DNA of 27,096 nt from the NCBI GenBank assembly GCA_903930515.1, contig CAIYYW010000401.1, forward strand, positions 1-27,096, read 5' to 3'. Each line of letters opens with the position of its first letter. Positions within the stretch are counted from its first letter, which is position 1. The translations under genes were made by a program, and so were the position numbers. Origin of the DNA: an uncultured delta proteobacterium (lineage in GTDB: Bacteria; RBG-13-61-14; DRUE01). Shown piece after piece: positions 7,234 to 15,278 of this stretch. The notes below the pieces were generated by a model. That model saw only the letters and a list, made by a program, of their open reading frames with translations. It ran no database searches and was not told the DNA's origin.

Positions 7234-8064
7234 TTATTCAAGCGGTATATAAATCCCGATCCCGGCGCCGCCCTTTTTATTTTCGGGCAGGATCGGAATC
7301 AGGACGGCATTTCCCGGCATTTTTTTATCCGTTAGATGCCACCGCTTCTGATAGGGCCAGTCGTCGTGGTTTTTGGAAACAGAATAGCCGATGATGGTCC
7401 CCAGCCCCGCTCCCATCGCCACATCGCTCAGCCAATGCTTATCGGATTCCATCCGGCTGAGTCCGGTGAAGAGCGCCAGGCCGTATGCGGGAATTCCCCA
7501 GCCGTGCCCCAGGCGGTGGTCAATGACCGCGGCAAAACAGAAGGAATCGCTGGTATGCCCGGAGGGGAAGGAGTCGTTCCCGGACTGATCCGGCCGTTCC
7601 CTTCCCACGATTTGTTTCATCGCCGTGGTGACCAGGCCGTTGATGATTTCCGATTCCATCAGAACTTCTCCGGTGGCGGCGAGCTTCTGGTCCCCGGCCA
7701 GCCATCCTCCTCCCCAAAAGCCGAGTGCGATTCCGGCCTGGGTGTATCCCTCTCCCCAGGAGTTCCCGATCACCTTCCAATCCCCGATCGGATCGTGATC
7801 TTCAAAATACTCCCGGAACCCTTGGTCCTGGGTAAAGGCCAAGCCCGCGGCAATTCCGGTCAGGGCCCAATAAGGAACGGTTTCCGCGGAAAAGGACGCT
7901 TTGGTTCCCTCCCAGAGGTGAGGGAGCAGGACATCAACAAAATATTCCTTGGGCTTGGGATGGATTTCCTCACGAGGAGTCAGGTCAGCCTCTCCCGCTT
8001 CCTGACTGAGCGCGGGGGCGGAAAGGAGAATCGTCAGCGCCCCAAGGAGGACTATTTTTTTCAT
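7234..8064 (-). CDS. Periplasmic PAP2-family phosphatase
   Basis: Acid phosphatase of the type-2 phosphatidic acid phosphatase superfamily, acting on phospho-lipids, isoprenoid pyrophosphates or lipid A-type substrates; the substrate is not evident. The 276-residue product has a signal peptide (MKKIVLLGALTILLSAPALS), so the active site is periplasmic. All three signature motifs are intact: KQIVGRERP (150-158), PSGH (167-170) and SRMESDKHWLSD (203-214), with H170 and H210 the expected catalytic histidines. Some hydrophobic stretches could insert in the membrane, but it lacks a clear six-helix pattern and resembles secreted class-A or outer-membrane-linked PAP2 enzymes. AAGG precedes the ATG. 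It lies 24 bp after the Hsp70 gene and is probably the last gene of the PilZ-Hsp70-PAP2 operon. Confidence 0.88.
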   Translation of the reverse strand: MKKIVLLGALTILLSAPALSQEAGEADLTPREEIHPKPKEYFVDVLLPHLWEGTKASFSAETVPYWALTGIAAGLAFTQDQGFREYFEDHDPIGDWKVIGNSWGEGYTQAGIALGFWGGGWLAGDQKLAATGEVLMESEIINGLVTTAMKQIVGRERPDQSGNDSFPSGHTSDSFCFAAVIDHRLGHGWGIPAYGLALFTGLSRMESDKHWLSDVAMGAGLGTIIGYSVSKNHDDWPYQKRWHLTDKKMPGNAVLIPILPENKKGGAGIGIYIPLE

Positions 8065-8088
8065 GGATCCTTGCTTGGAACCAGCGGA

Positions 8089-9591
8089 TTATTCCGCCCG
8101 GGCCGAGACCTGGGTGGTGACCTCTTTTCCGGTGGCTTTATCAAGAGCGGAAACGGTGAGGATCCCCTCGGTATCCACCGCGAAAGTGACTTCCACCTTG
8201 ACCTCCCCCTTGGGCTTGGCCGGGAGGCCGGTGAACGCGATCTTGCTCAGCAGTTCATTCTCCTTGGCCCAGGCGCTGTCTCCCTGCAACACCACAAGTT
8301 GGACCGAGGATTGATCGTCTTTATGGGTGGTGAAGATCATTGATTTTTTAACCGGCACCGTGGTATTCTTCGGGATCAACTCCTTGAACCGTCCGTCCGG
8401 CAGGCCCAGCCCGATCGAGAGCGGAACCACATCCAGCAACAACACCCCGGTCTCGCCCCGGGTGATAATATCCGCCATAATCGCGGCGCCGATCGCGACC
8501 GCTTCGTCCGGATGCACGCCCTTGGAGGGGCTTTTTCCGAAATAGTTCTTGATCTTCTCCCAGACCAGGGGCATCCGGGTCTGGCCTCCGACCAGGATGA
8601 TGTCGTCTATTTTATCCGGGGTCAGCCCGGCGATGTCCAGGGCCGAGCGGCAGGTGTCCAGGGTCTTTTCCACCAACTTCTCCGTGAGCAACTCCAATTC
8701 CGTCCGCTTGAGCAGGTATTCCAGGCTCAGCGGCCCCTGAGGACCCGAGCTGATGAAAGGCAATTTGATCTCCGCCTCTTTCCGAAGGCTCAATTCCTTT
8801 TTCGCTTCCTCCGCGGCGATCCGGAGCCGCTGCAGCGCCACCCGGTCCTCGGCCAGGGAAATTTTGGTTTCGCGTTCGAATTTTTCCGCGAGGTATTCCA
8901 CGATCCGGTTGTCAAAATCTATTCCGCCCAGGAAAGTGTCTCCCACCGTGCTCAACACCTGATAAACCTTGTTCTCAATGTTCATCGCCGTGACATCAAA
9001 GGTTCCTCCGCCCAAGTCATAGATCACCAGGTTCTTGTTCACCTCTTTTCTATATCCGTAGGCGAGCGCGGCCGCGGTCGGCTCGTTGATGATCCGGGCC
9101 ACTTCCATCCCGGCCATTTTTCCCGCGCGGCGAACATCAGTCCTTTGGCGGTCGTTGAAATGCGCCGGCACCGTGATCACGGCCCGGATCTCCGGGTCCT
9201 TGAGATAGTCCTCGGCCACCTGCCGGATATAACGAAGGATCAGGGCGAAAATTTCGACGACCGCGAACGGCCGATTATTTCCGATCACCTCCACTTCCCC
9301 GAATTTTCCTTCCGCGATCTCGTAGTAAAAACTCTGCTTGACTTTCTGCACCACCCAGGATTTATACTGCCTCCCCAGCAGGCGCTTGGCGCCCTGGATG
9401 GTGTTTTCCGGATTGGTCAGGCTCTGGCGCATCGCGTCGTATCCGACCAGGAGCTTGTCCTCGGGGGTGAAGGCGACCACGCTGGGGATGGTGAGATAGC
9501 CCTGGCTGGAAGGGATAACCCGGGGCTGGCCCTTCTCCACGATTGAGGCGCAGGAATTGGTTGTTCCCAGGTCAATTCCGATTATTTTCAT
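8089..9591 (-). CDS. Lidless Hsp70 (DnaK-like) chaperone
   Basis: ATP-dependent Hsp70-family protein in the cytoplasm. The nucleotide-binding domain is complete: IGIDLGTTNS phosphate-1 loop at 4-13, YDLGGGTFDV phosphate-2 loop at 191-200, and VGGQTRMP at 334-341. The linker VLLLDVVPLS (383-391) leads to a beta substrate-binding domain that finishes at residue 500. Ordinary DnaK has about 610-640 residues; the whole C-terminal helical lid is absent here and the protein ends cleanly after the beta domain. It is therefore more likely a specialised Hsp70 than the housekeeping DnaK, and no grpE or dnaJ is nearby. It begins 2 bp after the stop of the PilZ gene, implying coupled translation and a shared function. 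Confidence 0.9.
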   Translation of the reverse strand: MKIIGIDLGTTNSCASIVEKGQPRVIPSSQGYLTIPSVVAFTPEDKLLVGYDAMRQSLTNPENTIQGAKRLLGRQYKSWVVQKVKQSFYYEIAEGKFGEVEVIGNNRPFAVVEIFALILRYIRQVAEDYLKDPEIRAVITVPAHFNDRQRTDVRRAGKMAGMEVARIINEPTAAALAYGYRKEVNKNLVIYDLGGGTFDVTAMNIENKVYQVLSTVGDTFLGGIDFDNRIVEYLAEKFERETKISLAEDRVALQRLRIAAEEAKKELSLRKEAEIKLPFISSGPQGPLSLEYLLKRTELELLTEKLVEKTLDTCRSALDIAGLTPDKIDDIILVGGQTRMPLVWEKIKNYFGKSPSKGVHPDEAVAIGAAIMADIITRGETGVLLLDVVPLSIGLGLPDGRFKELIPKNTTVPVKKSMIFTTHKDDQSSVQLVVLQGDSAWAKENELLSKIAFTGLPAKPKGEVKVEVTFAVDTEGILTVSALDKATGKEVTTQVSARAE

Positions 9592-9593
9592 GT

Positions 9594-10304
9594 TTATTTT
9601 TCAGGTTCCAGCGGGTATTCCACGACCAGGAATTTATCCAACGCGGACTGCTGTTCTTGGCTGACCTGGATGAACTTGACCCCCATTCCCGGGATGAGCC
9701 GCTGGTCTTTCTTCTCCCGCGCTTCCCCCTCGGTCACCACCCGGACCACTTCTCCCTGAAGTTCTACTTCCTCGCCGGTCTCCGGGTGAATCAGGGTCAG
9801 GGTGATTACAATGCCGATCGGCTTGGGGTCGTTGGTGGGAATAAATATCCCTCCATGGCTGATGTCCTTGGCGTAATTTTCCAGCAAGGTGGTCAGGTCC
9901 GGGAAGCGCACCTTCATCCGGATCACCGACCGGCGGTGCTGTCTCCGGTCCATAATCACCCGGGGATTCTCCTCGGCCCACCGGCCGATATATTTTTCCA
10001 GCCGCTTCTGCGTCTGCTGATCAAAATCAATCAGATGCACGCCCATCCCGGAATCCCAGCCCCTATCCTTGGCGAATTCCGGAGAGATCACATGGACCAC
10101 TTCCCCCAGCGCGGTGACCGGCTTTTCCTCCTCCGGCAAAAAGAGCTTGATCTCGATCACGGTCTGCGGGGGCATGGGGGCCAAGCTCTTGATAAACAGC
10201 CCTCCTTTGGAGATATTGGCCGTGTATTCCCTATAGAACTGGTCAAAGCTCCGGAAATGAATTTCGATTTCCGCCTGGATTCTTAATAGCTCCCTTTTGC
10301 CCAT
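9594..10304 (-). CDS. Tandem PilZ-domain protein, predicted c-di-GMP receptor
   Basis: A 236-residue cytoplasmic protein made of two PilZ domains. Each has the two-part binding signature known for c-di-GMP: RELLR (4-8) with NISKGG in domain 1, and RRQHR with DISHGG in domain 2. The domains resemble the PilZ type described as paralogous in Myxococcus. It should bind the second messenger and pass the signal to a partner; the tightly coupled Hsp70 gene (2 bp downstream) is the obvious candidate, by inference. AGGAAG lies about 7 nt before the ATG. A -10-like box is upstream. The gene starts just past the terminator of the long chemosensory operon and so heads its own transcription unit. Confidence 0.9.
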   Translation of the reverse strand: MGKRELLRIQAEIEIHFRSFDQFYREYTANISKGGLFIKSLAPMPPQTVIEIKLFLPEEEKPVTALGEVVHVISPEFAKDRGWDSGMGVHLIDFDQQTQKRLEKYIGRWAEENPRVIMDRRQHRRSVIRMKVRFPDLTTLLENYAKDISHGGIFIPTNDPKPIGIVITLTLIHPETGEEVELQGEVVRVVTEGEAREKKDQRLIPGMGVKFIQVSQEQQSALDKFLVVEYPLEPEK

Positions 10305-10329
10305 TCCTGATTCTTCCTGAATTTACTAT

Positions 10330-10335
10330 TTTATA
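10330..10335 (-). promoter_or_regulatory. Possible -10 element of the PilZ-Hsp70-PAP2 operon
   Basis: TATAAA (part of TTATAAAATAG) lies on the minus strand about 25 bp before the ATG at 10304. The matching -35 position falls in the T-tract of the preceding terminator (GATTTT at 17-bp spacing) and is weak, so an activator or alternative sigma factor is possible. Confidence 0.35.
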
Positions 10336-10347
10336 ACATTTCCCGCC

Positions 10348-10383
10348 AAAACAAAATCGCCGGCCGGCCCTTTACCCGGCCGG
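10348..10383 (-). terminator. Rho-independent terminator of the chemosensory operon
   Basis: On the minus strand CCGGCCGG (10383-10376), an 8-nt loop and CCGGCCGG (10367-10360) form an all-GC 8-bp stem, followed by CGATTTTGTTTT. It lies 8 nt after the kinase stop and marks the end of the long minus-strand array. Confidence 0.8.
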
Positions 10384-10391
10384 GTCGCTCT

Positions 10392-13300
10392 TTAAGCGGG
10401 ACCAGCTTCGGCCAGGGGGAAAGAGATGAAGAAAACAGTCCCTTCTCCGGGCTTGCTTTTCACCTTGATTTTCCCGCGATGCCGCTCCACGATGGATTGC
10501 ACGATATTTAATCCCAGGCCGCTTCCCTTTTCCCGGGGCTTGGTGGTGAAAAAGGGATCAAAGACCCGGCTCAAATCTTGCGGTTCTATGCCCACCCCGG
10601 TGTCTTCCACCCGGAGCTCCAGCCAGTTCCCGCGGGTCCGAGCCTTGATCCGGATTTTGCCTCCCCCTTTTTCCGCGCAGGCGTAAGAGGCGTTGGTGAG
10701 CAGGTTGATCAGAACCTGCTCAATTTGATCCTTGACCACTTTCAGACGGGGAAGGTTTTCCGGGACCAGGTTTTCAATTTTCACCCCCCCCCGGCGCAAC
10801 TCGTATCCGCTGAAGGAAAGCAGTTCGTCCACCAGTTTCTTCACCTCGATCTCCTGGGTGGTTTCCACGCCGGGACGCGCGTATCCCATCAGGTTCCTGG
10901 CCAGCCGCTGAATGCGCTCGCTGGCCTGGATCACGGTTTCCAACCGGCGCGCCAGGTCTTTTTCTTTGAGCTCCTCCAGCCGGCGCTGGACCATTTCCGA
11001 GGAAGTGATGATGGCCTGGAGCGGGTTGTTCAGCTCGTGCGCCACTCCCGCGGCCATCTGGCCGATCCCGGCCAGCCGCTCGGAATGGTGCAGCCGTTCC
11101 TCCAGTTGCTTGAGCGGGGCCAGGTCCTGGCCGATGGTGACAATCCCCCGCAGGTTGCCGTGTTGATCCATCAGGGGATCGGTGTTGGACAGCGCCTCCA
11201 CGATCTCGCCGGACGCCGACCTGAATTTGACCCGGCTATTAACCACCCGCTCTCCCTTCGAAACATTGTTCATAATCTCGGTAAATCCGATCCCCCGTCC
11301 TTGCGGATCTTCAATTTTCACCACATATTTTCCCATAAACTCCTGGATGTCCATTCCCATCAGCTCTTCCCTTTTCTTCCCCAGCCTCTCCGCCGTGGTC
11401 CGGTTGATCAGAGAAATTTTGCCGGCTTGGTCGTACATAACGATGAAGACGCTGGCGTTTTCAATCAGGATTTCCTGGAGCTTGCTGAACAGGGCTGCCT
11501 GCCGGATCCGGAGCAGGTTGGGAATGATGATCGCAAGATACCGGCTGAACAACTGTAATAAAAACTGCTCCTCCGACAAGAATGGCTCCCGGTGATGCGA
11601 TTCCACGCCCAGGAGTCCGATCAGGTTACGCTCCGAGACAATCGGCACCAGGAGCACGCTCCGGCTGTTCTCCAAAAACCCCAGCGAGGCCAGCCCCGGC
11701 TCAAACGCGAGCGGGTGGGCCGATTCCAGGAATTGCGCTTCCAGTCCCGGCTTCAAATCCAGCCGGGATCCGATCAGGCCGGAATCCAGGTTGCTCACCC
11801 CTTTGAGCAGGAGTTCTTTTTCCTCTCCCCTCCAGGCGATCCAGAGATGCGCGCGGGGGAAGATTTGCTGGAACAGGGTTAAAAATTGACCGAAAATCTT
11901 GGACTCATCCTGCTGCAGATCTATCTTCTGGCTTTGTTCAATAATCTGTTCCAGGAATATATTCCGCTGGAGCAAGGCCTGCTTTTGCTTTTCCAGCTTC
12001 AGGTACAGCCGGAAATGGGAAAGCGCGATCGCGATCTGGTCAATGAGCTGGCTGATCGGCTCCAGCTTTTCCGGCTTTAAATATCCCGGTTGACGATGTC
12101 CGAGAAAGAGTCTGCCGACCAATTCATCCTGGAACTTGAGGGGAATGGCTAAAAAGCTCTTAATCCCACGCTTGAGTAAATCCTCTTTTATTTCCTTGAA
12201 ATCCCCGGGGGCTTCTCCGCCGAAATCATACTGAGAAAAGTCCTCCAGATAGACAATTCCCGGAGCGCTCATCCAGTTGAGCACTTCCTCCATCTTTTCG
12301 TATATTTTTATTTCGCGAAATTGTCTGAGCTTGGTCTTGGGTTCAAAAGTTAAAAAATATAATCCGCGTTCTGTGGCCTCCATCGGGGTGATTCCCGCGA
12401 TATCAAAATCCAGCAGTTTTCCCAGTTGCATCAGCATGGAGGCCAGCGCTTCCTGCCAGTCGCTGGCCCGGATCAGGATCTCGGTGTTATTCTGGATCGC
12501 TTCCAGGAAATTGGTTTTCTCCTTGAGCGCCTGCTCCAACAGATGCCTTTCCGAGAGGTCCACCAGGAAGAACAGGAATCCGATCGCCTCTCCGGAGCGG
12601 TCGCGCATCACCCGGTTGAAATAATAGGCCAAAAAAGATTTCCCCTGCCGGTCCTTGACCCAGGCCTTGCCCTCCAGCTTCCCCTCGGCCCGGAGCGTCC
12701 GGAGCATCCGCAAGAACAGGTTGGGGTCAAAATCTTCCAGCAACACCCCGGGCAATTCCCCTTTCAATTCTTCGGTGGAGTATCCGAACATCCGCTCGGT
12801 CTCGCGGGTCAAATAGGTGATCTTGCCGTCCTGGTCAAGCAACAACAGGGGCACCGGCAGGTTCTGGAACAACTCTTCCCGGAACGCGCTCAGTTCCTGA
12901 TGCTCGGCCTCCATTTCCCGGCGCGCGCCGATGTCGGCGATACTCAGGATCAGATCTTTATCCCCTCCTCGCTCAATGGACAACTTTACCCGTTGATTCT
13001 TCCCTTGAGCCGAGCGCAAAATCAACTCCTCCCCGGCCCGTCCCTGGTTTTTGGCCCGCTCAACCAGCTCAACGGCCCGGGCGTAATTCACTCCCTCAAA
13101 ATACCGGCTCAGACTCCGGCCTTCCGGATTTTCTCCGAAAATTTTACGCGCCTGACCGAAGGCTTCCAGGATCAACAACTCCGAGTCCATTACCAGCGCC
13201 GCCTCTTCCATCATCGCCAGCATCTGCGAGAAATTCCGGTCCTTTGCGCCGGTCCGCTCCAAATCCAGGATTTTCTGCTTGCCCGCGTATTCCTTGGTTT

Positions 13301-15278
13301 CCACCTCGCTCAACTCGCCCAGCTTCTTGATGGTCTCGGCCATCCGCTCGGCCTGCTCGTCAATCATCTTGATCGCGTTGGCGCAGGTAGAAAGCATATT
13401 TTCCGGCAGTCCGGATTTCTCCTTGACCTGTTCCGCGAGCCGCTTGAGGATTTCGGTGTAGCCCATCACGGAAGTGAGCGGCTGGTTCAGCTCGTGCGCG
13501 GCCGCGCCCGCCAGCGCCATCACCGCCTCCCTCCGCTTGCTTTCCAGCAGCCGCTCCTGGGCCTGGCGCAGCCTTTTCTCAATTTCAATCCGCTCCCTAA
13601 GGTCCTGGTATAAACCGACGGTGGCGATTTCCTTTCCCCGGTCGTCATAGATGATCGCCGCGTTCATATTGATCGGGACTTCCTCGCCCTTGCTGTTCAG
13701 GATCACATTGTGGGTGGTTTCCAGACGGCCCACCCCTCCGTAGAACTGGCTCCTCAGTTTTTTCATTGTCGCCCGGGCCGACCCGGGCGCGTAGAGGTCC
13801 ACGATATTTCTCTTGCCCACCACTTCCGTGGCTTTGAGCCCGGTCAAATCCTCGGCCGCCCGGTTGAAGATGATAATATTCCCGTCCATATCCGCGACAA
13901 TGATCGCCTGGAGGGAATTCTGAACCAGGTTTTCCAGGAACTCCTTGGTCCGGCGCAACTCCAGGCTTAGTTTGCGTTCCTCGCTAACATCGTGGACCGA
14001 GATCAGTAATTCCTTGGCCGGCCCCGGCAGGGGCTCAATGTGAACCGTCACATATTTCCCGGCCCCCTCCCGGACCTTGAGCAAAAAATGACTGGTCCCG
14101 GAGCGGTGTTTCTTCCCAATCCATTCCCGGACCGGTTCCGCCCGGGGGTTTTCCAAAGCGAGGAATTTTTCCAGGGCCTCCCCCACCACCTGTGCCCGGT
14201 CGAACCCGGTGAGCCGGACAAAATTCTGGTTGACCCCGGTGATCTTCCCTTGTTTATTGGCCAGGATCAGGCCGTCCGAGGCGTATTCAAACAATTTTTC
14301 CAAACGGCGGGAAGCCAGTCCTTCCCGGCGCACGCTTTCCAAGGCCCGGGTTTTCTCCTTCTCGCCCGCTTGGGCCAGCCGGGAGAGCCGGATATTTTTC
14401 AGCGAGACCGCGAGGGCGTCCGCGATCATCCGGGCAAAGTAGATGTCGCTGGGCAGATACCCGAAATTTTGCGCCAACGAGCGCAGGATCATCGCCCCGA
14501 TCAATTCTTCCTGGTAAATCACCGGCACCACCAGGATGGAATGGATGAACTTGGCGGCCAAAATATTTTTCACTTCCTTCATCACCGGGTGGCGCTGGAC
14601 ATCCGCGATCACCAGGGGCTTTTTGGTCTTGATCACTTTCAGGATTTCCGGATATTTTTTCAGGTTGAGGGTTATGTTCAGCTCTCCCTTTTTCTCCGTC
14701 TCCACCACCACGATTCCCCGTTGGCGGGCTTGGTCAATCATCATAATGGAACAACTGGAGTAGGGGAACATCCGGTTCATCTCGCCCAAGGCGAGTTGCA
14801 GGATTTGAGCGTCGCTTTTTCCGGACTGGACCGAGGAGAGGATTTTTTTCAGGGCCTGATACCCCTGGCTCAGGGGGTATTCTTCAAGGTGGGTCCGGCT
14901 TCTCTCCAAAAGCCCCTGGAGCCTGAGCTTCAACTCCGAGGCCGTGATCGGCAAATGGATGAAATCATCCGCTCCCCGGAGAAGGTTGGCATCCCTTTCC
15001 CTGCCCGGCCGGGGATATACCAAAAGGATTGGGAGCTGCCTCAGCCCCCGCAACTCCCTGATTTTGGGAATCATCCCGGCCAAGCGGGAACTGATCAGGA
15101 GGGCGTTCCAGGAATGAGTGATTTTTTGTTTGAGATTTTTATCCCCGGGATGGGCCGTTTCCAGGTCCAGGCCGACTTTTTCCAGGACCGGGATCAGGGC
15201 TTTCAGCTCCGGTTCCCGGCCGCCCGCGATCAACAGGGCCGAGTTTGTTTTTTCGCCGTCTTTTTTCTTCTTGACCAT
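10392..15278 (-). CDS. Giant multi-PAS/GAF sensor histidine kinase with two H-boxes and a pseudo-receiver
   Basis: A 1628-residue cytoplasmic kinase with no membrane segment. Domains in order: degenerate receiver (about 13-128; the phospho-acceptor Asp is replaced by Ser63 and the conserved Lys by Leu109), GAF (137-295), PAS (322-435), PAS (443-562), first HisKA (583-660; H595 in AAAHELNQP), PAS (685-790), PAS (795-912), GAF (930-1090), GAF (1100-1260), PAS (1262-1392), second HisKA (1400-1465; H1414 in GVAHELNNP) and one HATPase (1512-1624; N-box near 1525-1529, DTGVGI at 1559, GSGLGL at 1585). No ATPase domain follows the first HisKA. No receiver follows the ATPase domain, so a separate response regulator is needed; the operon's CheY is one candidate. 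It overlaps larC by 49 bp and has AGGTGA/AGGGA upstream of its ATG. Domain borders are approximate. Confidence 0.93.
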   Translation of the reverse strand: MVKKKKDGEKTNSALLIAGGREPELKALIPVLEKVGLDLETAHPGDKNLKQKITHSWNALLISSRLAGMIPKIRELRGLRQLPILLVYPRPGRERDANLLRGADDFIHLPITASELKLRLQGLLERSRTHLEEYPLSQGYQALKKILSSVQSGKSDAQILQLALGEMNRMFPYSSCSIMMIDQARQRGIVVVETEKKGELNITLNLKKYPEILKVIKTKKPLVIADVQRHPVMKEVKNILAAKFIHSILVVPVIYQEELIGAMILRSLAQNFGYLPSDIYFARMIADALAVSLKNIRLSRLAQAGEKEKTRALESVRREGLASRRLEKLFEYASDGLILANKQGKITGVNQNFVRLTGFDRAQVVGEALEKFLALENPRAEPVREWIGKKHRSGTSHFLLKVREGAGKYVTVHIEPLPGPAKELLISVHDVSEERKLSLELRRTKEFLENLVQNSLQAIIVADMDGNIIIFNRAAEDLTGLKATEVVGKRNIVDLYAPGSARATMKKLRSQFYGGVGRLETTHNVILNSKGEEVPINMNAAIIYDDRGKEIATVGLYQDLRERIEIEKRLRQAQERLLESKRREAVMALAGAAAHELNQPLTSVMGYTEILKRLAEQVKEKSGLPENMLSTCANAIKMIDEQAERMAETIKKLGELSEVETKEYAGKQKILDLERTGAKDRNFSQMLAMMEEAALVMDSELLILEAFGQARKIFGENPEGRSLSRYFEGVNYARAVELVERAKNQGRAGEELILRSAQGKNQRVKLSIERGGDKDLILSIADIGARREMEAEHQELSAFREELFQNLPVPLLLLDQDGKITYLTRETERMFGYSTEELKGELPGVLLEDFDPNLFLRMLRTLRAEGKLEGKAWVKDRQGKSFLAYYFNRVMRDRSGEAIGFLFFLVDLSERHLLEQALKEKTNFLEAIQNNTEILIRASDWQEALASMLMQLGKLLDFDIAGITPMEATERGLYFLTFEPKTKLRQFREIKIYEKMEEVLNWMSAPGIVYLEDFSQYDFGGEAPGDFKEIKEDLLKRGIKSFLAIPLKFQDELVGRLFLGHRQPGYLKPEKLEPISQLIDQIAIALSHFRLYLKLEKQKQALLQRNIFLEQIIEQSQKIDLQQDESKIFGQFLTLFQQIFPRAHLWIAWRGEEKELLLKGVSNLDSGLIGSRLDLKPGLEAQFLESAHPLAFEPGLASLGFLENSRSVLLVPIVSERNLIGLLGVESHHREPFLSEEQFLLQLFSRYLAIIIPNLLRIRQAALFSKLQEILIENASVFIVMYDQAGKISLINRTTAERLGKKREELMGMDIQEFMGKYVVKIEDPQGRGIGFTEIMNNVSKGERVVNSRVKFRSASGEIVEALSNTDPLMDQHGNLRGIVTIGQDLAPLKQLEERLHHSERLAGIGQMAAGVAHELNNPLQAIITSSEMVQRRLEELKEKDLARRLETVIQASERIQRLARNLMGYARPGVETTQEIEVKKLVDELLSFSGYELRRGGVKIENLVPENLPRLKVVKDQIEQVLINLLTNASYACAEKGGGKIRIKARTRGNWLELRVEDTGVGIEPQDLSRVFDPFFTTKPREKGSGLGLNIVQSIVERHRGKIKVKSKPGEGTVFFISFPLAEAGPA

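Noticed and set aside
8089-9591. Hsp70 truncated by a frameshift
   Set aside because: The protein ends cleanly after the beta domain and the PAP2 gene starts 24 bp later, leaving no remnant of lid sequence in any frame.
15230-15278. Frameshift or annotation error at the larC-kinase overlap
   Set aside because: Both frames are intact with sensible ends; the kinase ATG has its own ribosome site, and larC has normal family length, so a 49-bp overlap is the simpler reading.
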